Origin: Acholoe squamosa
Lineage: Eukaryota; Annelida; Polychaeta; Phyllodocida; Polynoidae
Reading direction: 5' to 3'
Assembly (NCBI GenBank): GCA_949317995.1
Contig: OX439039.1
Span: 17,723,282 to 17,787,281, forward strand
DNA: 64,000 nucleotides
The position numbers and the translations under genes are program-made. A model generated the notes under the pieces. It saw nothing but the letters and a program-made list of their open reading frames with translations. It did not search any database and was not told the DNA's origin. Below, piece by piece: positions 9,615-18,263 of the stretch (position 1 is its first letter; the number at the start of each line of letters is the position of its first letter).

Positions 9615-11607
9615 TATCAGGCCTTAGTGGATTCTGATTCAGGGGTCAGTGTCTCCGAGGAGTTTGGCATAGATGGTGGAATTATAAAATCTTCCGATTC
9701 TGACAATACCAGTGATTCTGATAATACCAGTGAACTTGAATATAGTTTATTATGGGATGTCAACAAATTCGTAATTCCTTGTGTTTCAAATCATGTCAAT
9801 TCTTCAGATTCATTACCAAAGACGGATGACGTTATATTAACTCCTACTATCTACACTTCCAGAATTGTCGATGGTGTTGAATGGTTTAGACCTTGTCCTT
9901 TGGATTGTGATTCCGTTCATGTCTTAGATGGCATGTGCCTCCAACTCAACCCACACGCCTTCTTTGATGAATGCATGGGGTTTGAGGAAGTTGATGGTAA
10001 CTATGCTTATATCCTAGACGGTGTTCGTAACGGATTCAAAATCGTTGATGTGGATTATGATGGTTCTTATTTTCAAAAAAATTACCATTCCATAATCAAA
10101 GAAGGTGTAAAATGCCAAATGGACGATCTGGTAAGGAAGGAGTTAATTGATGGTAAAGTCAAAAGGGTTCTTAGTAGACCCCAGTGTGTACATTCACTGG
10201 GGGCTATTTTAAAACCAGACGGCAGCTTAAGACCCATAACAGATTGCAGCCGTGGTGATCCCGATGATAATCTTAAAAGTATTAATGACTTTATGTACAC
10301 AACTTGCCAACCGTTTCATTATACTCAAGTAGATAGTGTTACTGATGTCATACATGAGGGCTCGTTTTTATGTGTATTGGACATCCAATCTGCTTATCGC
10401 AGTGTGGCTGTTCATCCGGACGATCGTTCCAAGCAAGGTTTTGTGTGGAGTCTGGACGGTGCACCAGAATATTTTCGAAGATCAAGCCTTATCGTTTGGT
10501 CTTAGATGTGCACCATTTATCTTTACTCAACTAACCGAGTTTGTCATCCGGTGTATGAATCGTAGAGGTATTTTCAATGTTTTCGGTTACCTGGATGACT
10601 TTGTCATTGTGGCTGACAACTACGAGGAGTGTGCGAGGCGTCAGGCGATATTGGTAGATCTGCTCCGACGTCTCGGTTTCCATATTGCATGGAAAAAAAT
10701 CTTAACCCCTGCTACCAAAGTCCAGTATTTGGGTCTGGTAATTGACACAGTGAAAATGGAAATCAGCTTACCCCCACAAAAGTTAGACAACTTATTGGTA
10801 CTGATCGACAAGTTCTTGGGTAAAACTGTTGCTACCAAAAAAGAATTACAAGAACTGTGTGGTCATTTGGCACACGCTAGTAGAGTTATTCGGGGAGGCA
10901 GAACATTTTCACGTAGAGTCATTAACCTACTCAAATACATGGCCGACAGTGTCACGGTGGTCAAACTACCTGATTGGTTTATGGATGACATCCGCTGGTG
11001 GAAAAGGTTCAGTTATGTATTCAATGGTTCTGCAAAAATCCTACGTACCTTTGATTATCATCCTATCGTAGACACTGACTCATCACTAACTGGTTTTGGC
11101 TCATGTTATAATGGTGATTGGTTAGTAGGTGCATGGAAATTACCTGCCTACAATCAGTTGTATAATCGCTTTCCATTATATCATACTGTTAAACCCCCTT
11201 GTGAATATGATGAGACAGCTGACATTAACCTACTGGAAGTCTGGCCAGTGGTTGCCGCAGCGCAACGTTGGGGAAATGATTGGTCGGATACAAAAGTTGT
11301 AGTCAGAACCAACAATACCCAAGTCCAACGCATGATAAATACTGGCAGATCGCGGAGTGTTCGCTGTATGTGGTGGATAAGAGAATTATTTTGGTTATCA
11401 GTTGTACATAATTTTCATATTGTTGCTACTCGCGTTAAATCTAAAGACAATATTGTTCCTGACTTTTTGTCGCGCTGTACGGATAAAAGGTGTGCAAAAG
11501 GATTGCCTTCATTTCTGATAAATGACTTCTGCTGCAGGGGATGTCTTGACTCACAAACTACGGAACTACCAGTCACAGTGGATGGCTGGAGCCACGGAGC
11601 GTACTAG
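9615..11607 (+). pseudogene. Ngaro pol: reverse transcriptase and RNase H, one frameshift
   Basis: The frame is the same as gag after its TGA and opens with an acidic linker. RT motifs follow: LGAILKPDGSLRPITDCSRG, the FLCVLDIQSAYRSV block (catalytic Asp), then FGLRCAPFIFTQ and YLDDFVIV at 10588-10599 (catalytic Asp pair). RNase H follows (VDTDSSLTGFG, INLLEVWPVV, DNIVPDFLSR). A single-base frame change within ATTTTCG at about 10472-10476 separates the first part (to 10505) from the second (to 11607). In RNase H the usual Asp-Asn of the third catalytic box is Asn-Asn (AAC at 11311), a possible inactivating change. The 3' end overlaps the recombinase frame by 86 bases. With the frameshift this copy should not make full-length Pol. 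Confidence 0.87.
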
Positions 11608-12481
11608 GAAGAGCCAATGGAACTCTTATTTGGAATTTTGCATATTATATGGTGTGCTTGTTCCATTCCCCGCTAGTATAGAAGTTGTGTTGTTATATGT
11701 TACACACTTGGCTGAGAGACTGCGCTACAGCTCTATTAAACAGTACCTAGGAGGACTTTGGGTGTTGCACAAGGTCCTAGGTTATTCACATGTCAACCCT
11801 AATACATTTGAACTCTACATCACTATGAGAGGTATCCGAAGGACCCTAGGTGATCATGTGGACCAGGCGCGACCAGCGTCAGTGCAGGACTTAAAGCGTA
11901 TTTATAAACTATTGGATATGTCATGTTCTGAAGATGTGGCATTTTGGATCACTGTTATCATGTGCTTCAGAGGCTTATTACGTAAGTCCAATGTGGTTGA
12001 ACAAGGACTGGCAGTCTGCTTGTCAGATTTGACCTGGGAAGTCTGGGGGGTCTCCGTCAGACTTCGCCGTACAAAGACTATTTCATTTAAGGAGCGGGTC
12101 TTGTTCATACCCTTCACATTCATCTATGACTCTATCTTCTGCCTTCATCATTACCTGACCTTGCTGTTATCTATGGTGAACTACCCATCCAGTGACTCAC
12201 AAGTAGTGTCGTACATGAAAAATGGCCAATGGTGTCGTGGCAGTTACTCATGGTACTTAGGCAAATTGCACAAGTTGTGTGCCAAGTCAGGCATCGATAA
12301 GTTGTCTTCACACTCATTACGAAGAGTAGGTGCATCAGCCTTGGCAGATGCAGGGTTCAGTCTATTGGACATCAAGAACATTGGTGACTGGAAATCATTG
12401 AGTGTGTTGCATTATTTGACAAAATCCAAACAAGCTCGTGTCGATCTTGATCGGCGTATGGTCAGCGCCTTATTCGTGTAA
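11522..12481 (+). CDS. Ngaro tyrosine recombinase, 319 aa
   Basis: The ATG at 11522 lies inside the end of the RNase H frame (+1 relative), an arrangement common in DIRS-order elements. An N-terminal SAM-like core-binding region (about 10-100: WNSYLEFC, SSIKQYLGGL) precedes the catalytic domain. All expected residues are visible: Arg in CFRGLLRKSN, Lys in RRTKT, HSLRR at 12310-12324, Trp in GDWKS, and Tyr in LHYLTKSK. It would insert the circular cDNA without cutting host DNA in a staggered way. The frame is intact to TAA at 12479. It is the best preserved enzyme in the window. Confidence 0.92.
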   Translation: MTSAAGDVLTHKLRNYQSQWMAGATERTRKSQWNSYLEFCILYGVLVPFPASIEVVLLYVTHLAERLRYSSIKQYLGGLWVLHKVLGYSHVNPNTFELYITMRGIRRTLGDHVDQARPASVQDLKRIYKLLDMSCSEDVAFWITVIMCFRGLLRKSNVVEQGLAVCLSDLTWEVWGVSVRLRRTKTISFKERVLFIPFTFIYDSIFCLHHYLTLLLSMVNYPSSDSQVVSYMKNGQWCRGSYSWYLGKLHKLCAKSGIDKLSSHSLRRVGASALADAGFSLLDIKNIGDWKSLSVLHYLTKSKQARVDLDRRMVSALFV

Positions 12482-12554
12482 AATCTGGTTATGTATTTTT
12501 GTTTTTTTGTTGTTTTTTTTTGTTGTTTTTGTTCTCCATTCTGTTTGGCGTGTT

Positions 12555-12635
12555 GGCCTGGTTATGTATGTTTATTGGCCAGGTCCAATAAAATATTCGC
12601 CCAAACTAGATTGGAGTTGTCGTACGTCTATTTAT
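12555..12635 (+). repeat. Split direct repeat B1
   Basis: An 81-bp unit from GGCCTGGTTATG to CGTACGTCTATTTAT, repeated without visible change at 12839-12919. It contains CCAATAAAATATT, which fits a polyadenylation signal. Confidence 0.9.
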
Positions 12636-12818
12636 AAGCTACTTATATGCGCGCATATAAGTGGTGATAAATGGGCAGTAGCAGTTCCCGAATGTATTAC
12701 CAGATGTCACCACTTCCATTCACCTGTTATGTAACAGGTTCCTTCACTGGTGGCCTTGTAGTCGGCCATATTGCCTAGCCCCAGGAAGGACCACCGGTCT
12801 CACATTGGAGATTTTTTT
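12636..12818 (+). repeat. Split direct repeat A2
   Basis: A copy of A1 beginning AAGCTACTTATATG directly after B1. One base differs (GGTGGCC versus TGTTGGCC context near 12750). Confidence 0.9.
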
Positions 12819-12838
12819 CTTTCTTCTTGTGTTACTTA

Positions 12839-12919
12839 GGCCTGGTTATGTATGTTTATTGGCCAGGTCCAATAAAATATTCGCCCAAACTAGATTGGAG
12901 TTGTCGTACGTCTATTTAT
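12839..12919 (+). repeat. Split direct repeat B2 (3' end of element)
   Basis: The second copy of the 81-bp B unit. The flanking TAACTTATTG immediately to the right matches the paralogous empty site near 6730, which sets the element end. Confidence 0.9.
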
Positions 12920-13035
12920 TAACTTATTGAAATGAAGTTATTTTAATGTTATAATGTTTACCACTGTTCACAAGTTAATGTTTATGTCTACGCACAGAAT
13001 TTTATGTGAATAAAGTTTTCCAAAGAAAATAGTAA

Positions 13036-14740
13036 GCATTTTGATGTCTGGCCGAATCAGTCATTTCCATATACTTTCAATGTTAAAGTAGGCCTACGAC
13101 GAACAAGTAAATGAGCTGTCATTAAATAAATCCTGAATATTTTTTAATGGGAGTACGATGGTAAAGAAGTAAAATAAGTCAAGTGTACTGTGTATTAGGC
13201 TCAGTGCTGAAAATTACGCCTAACCCCCAATACAAAAATTATTCTGTAGGAGCGCCTTATAGCTGTCCCCATAGACTTATCATTATGTGAACAAAGTCAA
13301 AACTAAAATAATTCTCCTGGCCTTAATATTTCGAAATTGCGCCAAAAATTAGTTTAATCATTCTAGTTTTGGACCCTCTTACAATTTTTTAGGGGGGTGG
13401 AGCCTAAATGGGTAAGACAAAAATAAAGCATTTTGATGTCTGGCTGAATCAGTCATTTCCCTATACTTTCAATGCTAAAATTGGCCTATGTTGACCAAAA
13501 CTAAAATAGCTATAACATATTAACCACTACATATTTTTTTTTATGGGAATACAATGGTAAATAAGTTAAATAACTCAAGTTTACCGGATATTAGGCTCAG
13601 TGCTGAAAATTAGGCCTAACCCCCAATACAAAAATTATTCTGTAGGTGCGCCTTATAGCTATCTCCATACACTTATCATTACGTGAACAAAGTCAAAACT
13701 AAAATAATTCTCCTGACCTTAATATTTCGAATTTCTGCGTGGGGTTTGCGCCAAATATTAGTTTAATTATTTGAGTTGTTAGCCTCTTAAGGATTTTTAG
13801 GGGGGTGAAGCCTAAAATGTCAAACAAAAAATGAAGCATTTTGATGTCTGGCCATATCAGTCACTTCCATTCACTTTCAATGGTAAAATGGGCATATGTC
13901 AACCAAAACAAAAACAGCTATAACATATTAACCACTGCATATTCTTTTAATGCGAATACAATGGCAAATAAGTAAAATAACTAAAGTTTGTAATGTATTA
14001 ACCTCAGTGCTGAGATCTAGCTCTAACTAGCCTAATAAAATTTGTATATTAAGTCTTCCATTCAGTGCTTCTACCGGTACAGTCCCCATAGACTTATCAT
14101 TACGTGAACAAAGGTAAAACTAAATCATTTCTCCTGGGCTTCATCTTTCGAATTTCTGCATGGGACCAACGCCATAAATTAGATTAATCTCTCTTCTTAT
14201 TAGCCTTCTACGCATTTTTAGGGGGGTGAAGCCTAAACGCGTAAAACAAAAATAAATCATTTCGATGTCTCGCCATACCAGTCACTTCCATATACTTTTA
14301 ATGCTAAAATGGGCCTATGTCGACCAAAACTAAAACAGCTTTAACATATTAACCACTGCATATTTTTTTAATTGGAATACGATGGCAAAGAAGTAAAATA
14401 ACTAAAGTTTATAATGTATTAACCTCAGTGCTGGGATCTAGCTCTAACTAGCTTAATAAAATTTGTATATTAAGTCTTCCATTCAGTCCTTCTACTGGTA
14501 CAGTCCCCTTAGACTTATCATTACATGAACAAAGCTAAAACTATATCATTTCTCCTGGGCTTCATATTTTGAATTTCTGCATAGGACCAACGCCAAAAGT
14601 TAGCTAAATTTGTCTACTTTTGGGCCGCTTAGGAAATTTTAGGGGGGTGGAGCCTAAACAGGTAAAAGAAAATAGATGCATCTTGATGTCTGGCCATGAC
14701 ATCGCTCCCATAGAGATTGCACTGAGGCTCAGCTCAGTGG
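13036..14740. repeat. Satellite, four units of ~393-422 bp plus a partial
   Basis: Units start near 13036, 13429, 13836, 14257 and (partial) 14679, each opening GCATTTTGATGTCTGG or close. Shared landmarks in each are CTTATCATTA-GTGAACAAAG, TTCTCCTGG, and TTTTTAGGGGGGTG-AGCCTAAA. Units 1-2 and 3-4 resemble each other most. No coding potential. Confidence 0.88.
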
Positions 14741-15296
14741 TGCATTATTTTAATTTCAGCCCTCTGAGTCTAGATGTGACCATTGTACAGTGCTTGGGGG
14801 GATTATTTTTTTGTTTTTGTCAAATTTAAAATGGAAAATGATGAAATTTGTTGGCTTTACCCAGATTTTTAGCAATCAGCTGATCACCTACACTTGCCAT
14901 ACATATCCCTCAATTTCCAAGCAGAGGTTTGGTCTTTATCATTGCCAGCATACAACGGTACGGTTTACGCCAAAAACATCCACCAGGGTACCTACAAAGA
15001 GGGATTTTGGCAGCACTGTTTGTCTATGGGGAAAGTACGAGCCATTGAAAATCGATAAAATTGGCATTGTTAGGTTCTAATATGATTTGTTTTAACTCTA
15101 TTATGAGAGATTACTCATTTTCAACAGAATTTTCAACAGAAACATGCTATTTATTGCAAAGTATGTAGGGAACTTTTTTTTTTTTGTGCTGCATGGTCAA
15201 ACCAGAAGTAAGGGTTGTGATGCAGTTTCCAAGATGGCGGCCTCCATGTCCAGATGTTCACATCACATTTCATGGTAAATAAATTGTGTTTTCGGT
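14741..15296. other. Non-coding spacer
   Basis: No gene or convincing repeat is recognised. CCAAGATGGCGGCCTCCATG near 15230 resembles a YY1-type sequence but no transcript can be supported. Confidence 0.35.
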
Positions 15297-15760
15297 CACA
15301 AATCATAGAAAGTTTGCATATGGGGCCTTACATGTCATTTGCCCAGACATGTGCCCAGAAAAAGAATTCTTATAAGTATGCTTCTTTTACAATATCAAGG
15401 ACACATCTGACATAAATGATAATGTAATTTTCTTAATCTACAGGTCAAAATAGTCTGGACCTGACATTTTCATGGAGGTATGAAGTTTGTTTCTGTAGGA
15501 AATTAAGCCCTCAACATGGCTTGTAATGCAAATGTCATTCACCCAGACACAATTTCGCCCAGACAATTTTGGTCATTTTGGGCACATTTTACCCCCCTGG
15601 ACCACAAAATATGCATATGGGACCATCAAAACCATATGTAACATGAAGATCTCATTCAGCCTGACACTTTGAGCCAAAGAAATAGATGGGGAAACTAAAA
15701 TTTGAAGAGTAGGGGCTGGAATACCTCCAAATTCGTCATATGCAAACCTTCTATGATTTT
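15297..15760. repeat. Possible element with short inverted ends
   Basis: AATCATAGAAAGTTTGCATATG on the left pairs with CATATGCAAACCTTCTATGATTTT on the right (about 24 bp). Pairing is weak inside. It may be a degraded MITE of about 460 bp. No coding content. Confidence 0.45.
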
Positions 15761-15780
15761 CGACCTTTTACTTTCATTTC

Positions 15781-15889
15781 GTTTTATAAAGACAATAGAC
15801 AACTCATTCTTCACATCGCGACGTTCTGTTGGTCAATAACGCATGGGAATCACGACGTGAAGAAAATCATTGTCTATTCTCTAATTAGA
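15781..15889. mobile_element. Palindromic MITE (copy 2)
   Basis: Begins GTTTTATAAAGACAATAGAC and ends with a diverged inverted copy (GAAAATCATTGTCTATTCTC). The left end is the reverse complement of the right end of the MITE at 6969-7132 for more than 30 bp, so both belong to one family. Confidence 0.65.
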
Positions 15890-16118
15890 AAGGTTTTCTC
15901 CAGGATGTTATATCTGAATCTAACAATGTATTCCAGTACTAGGGGCAGCATAAAGGCCTATGTCCCTATTTTGGTACTAGATTTGATAGATCTTATATTG
16001 ATGAGGGGGGGGTCTAGGAAATCTGTGCCCAACAAAAATCTTTGTAAATATTCTCTTTTTTTGTTCACATGCATATTAAAACAACACTAATTGTATTCAA
16101 TTCAGTAACAGGATAAGC

Positions 16119-16663
16119 ATGAAAAGCACCAGAGGTCTGCGCTTTATGCACCTTAATGCTCGAAGCTTTAAAGCAAATTATGCTTCAATATGTGCTGAAA
16201 TATACCCAGCCAATCTAGAAATCTTTTCTTTCTCTGAGACTTGGCTGAAAAATGAAGATGATGAAATGGACTATCAATTCTATAGTTATGCTTGTTATAG
16301 ATTAGATAGACAAGTACTTGATGTCAAAGGAAACATAAAAATTGGTGGTGGGGTTTGTGTCTTTGTGAAACATGGTTATCTCATGACTATGGTATATTCT
16401 CATTTCTTAACAGATCTGACAAAGATATTGAAATACAAAATGTACTAATTTCTAAAGATCATATGAAACCTATAATATTACTAAATGTATACAGACCCCC
16501 GGATGGGGACAAGAATGAATTTGTTAATATTTTCGAAGGAATTATCACTAACATTGATGATAGGGATAAGTTCGAAATTGTTGCAATGGGTGATTTCAAC
16601 TTTAATGTGGTTGAAGATAATGATGTTATTGTAATGGTCAAGTATTCTGACTTGGGGTTTGTA
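16119..16663 (+). pseudogene. LINE 1, endonuclease N-part (5' section)
   Basis: Apurinic-like endonuclease motifs are read across two frames: FMHLNARSFKANYASI, FSETWLKNEDDE and GGGVCVFVK in the first frame (16119 onward), then VYRPPDGDKNEF and MGDFNFNVV in the second (16355 onward), with the shift near 16380-16400. Sequence breaks off at 16663, where an LTR begins, and the domain resumes at 31982. It is the amino part of an EN-RT non-LTR retrotransposon polyprotein. Confidence 0.85.
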
Positions 16664-17067
16664 TGTCTAATCCGGAAAGAACTACCGAACGACAATCTCC
16701 GGTACAGAAGAGGCAACAAGGTTTATTCAGAATCCTGCTTACAATCCGACTAAGGGCCTCCGAGTTCAAGTGTATTTGTATCAGGGTATTCAGACAATCA
16801 AACAATGAGTTACTAGGTAAGTTCTCGTAACCAGAGGAGGGAAGTGCTTACTGACTGTACAGAGCCTGCGAGGGTTCTCTCTCCAGCAGCTACCGACCTG
16901 GCCTTATATAGCCTAAGGTTGGGTGGTGACCTCTTGAGTCTAAGGCAGGAAGCTCGGAGAGCAGTGCTGCCACCGCTCGCCCCAGCATACCGTTCTCAGT
17001 GTACACCCCACTCGGGAACTGCCCAACTCGTACCTACGTGACGCTCATTACAAACCGTGCCCCTACA
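16664..17067 (-). mobile_element. LTR family A, left copy (3' LTR of a minus-strand element)
   Basis: A 404-bp LTR with TG...CA ends; on the minus strand it starts TGTAGGGGC. It contains GAATAAACC (minus strand) as a polyadenylation signal. The right copy is at about 31609-31981. A purine tract (GGTAGGGGTAG, minus strand) lies directly upstream of the LTR start, as a polypurine tract should. The outer flank TTGTA (16659-16663) corresponds to TTATA (31982-31986) at the other end. Confidence 0.85.
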
Positions 17068-18263
17068 CTACCCCTACCAAGACTATGACAAGGTGCTACA
17101 CTACTGGGTAGTAACTAAGTTATAGTATTAACACAATTATATCAATTAGGGCACATAATTAGCGTACGAGTTGCCTGGTTACCAGTCTGGTAATAATTAT
17201 ATTCGATGTATCCAAACATAATACAGAATAATCATAGTAATCATGTTACTTCTAACCAGATACTGAATAGTCATTCATACGACTCGCAATGAGACACTTT
17301 TTGTTTTCCTAGAACACAGTATACCCAATAACAACATTCGGAAATACAGAAATTAAAGTCATTTTACATAATAACCTTGAAAGATACATAAGAGTATTCT
17401 GAATCAATGTTAATGTTTTTATGTTTGTATCGTATAATTTCAGATACCTATTACTCGTAATAGTAGTGATTTGAGAACCTGATAATTATGTTACCTCTAG
17501 ATCTTGTAAATAAAAAAATAATTTATGGTACAGACTATAGTACGTATACTATGTGTTTTATATACATAAACATATGTAAGGTCTTGAAATATTTTCTTAC
17601 TGAACCGGACAGAAGAAAAATATGAACACACATGGTATAATAACCTGAATCCGGTCTTAACAATTGCCAGATGTATATATCTATTGGTAAACTACCAGTG
17701 TAGTAGAATACCGTAGAAATATCAATAAAATAATATAGGCTTCGTATATATTAGAACAATATGCAAATTGTTCATAGAGTCTATATGCAGATATGGTGTT
17801 CCGAGTCTTCCTTCCGACGATGGTGGCAGGGTAGCTGTGTGATCGTATAATCCAATACTGTCTCTATCAGGAACTGGAGTTGTAATGTCCTATTAGCAAG
17901 ATTCGACTTGCATGTGTAGAAGCAGTTCACTTGGTAGTTATTGTTCATATTCCAGCATTCGTAATAACTGCTGGTTATAAACAGGTGGTGTCCTGATTGT
18001 ATCCAATAGTCCTCGTGTATGCTTTAGCACTCGTATCCTGTGCTTTAGCAAAAAGTCCAAACGTATGTAGATTGATATATCAGTTTATCATCACACCATG
18101 CATAATCAACTCAGATCCCACAGTCACAGAACCCATTGTTAACGACCAAGATGTAGGAGTAACCCCATTCCGGATAGGGCCACTCGGCATCTGCACGCTC
18201 GGGAACACGTCTCGTCTCCTCCAGGTAGATACTGAATTCATACATCTTAACATTTCTCATAAC
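17068..18263 (-). other. 3' untranslated region of element A
   Basis: AT-rich sequence between the end of ORF-A and the polypurine tract/LTR, read on the minus strand. Small open frames here have no recognisable content. No second repeat was identified. Confidence 0.4.

Larger units (their letters stand above)
7433..12919 (+). mobile_element. Ngaro-like (DIRS-order) retrotransposon, near complete
   Basis: This 5.49-kb element has the diagnostic split direct repeats: A1 (7433-7606), then internal genes, then B1 (12555-12635), A2 (12636-about 12818) and B2 (12839-12919). B1 and B2 look identical over 81 bp, and A1 and A2 differ at one obvious base, so the insertion is young. It encodes gag, RT/RNase H and a tyrosine recombinase, and no DDE integrase. 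Compared with the paralogous empty site at 6640-6790 no target duplication is evident, as expected for tyrosine-recombinase integration. One frameshift and one in-frame stop break the pol frame. Confidence 0.92.

Noticed and set aside
15210-15250. CCAAGATGGCGGCC as a promoter element
   Set aside because: A single motif without a transcript or neighbouring gene is not enough.
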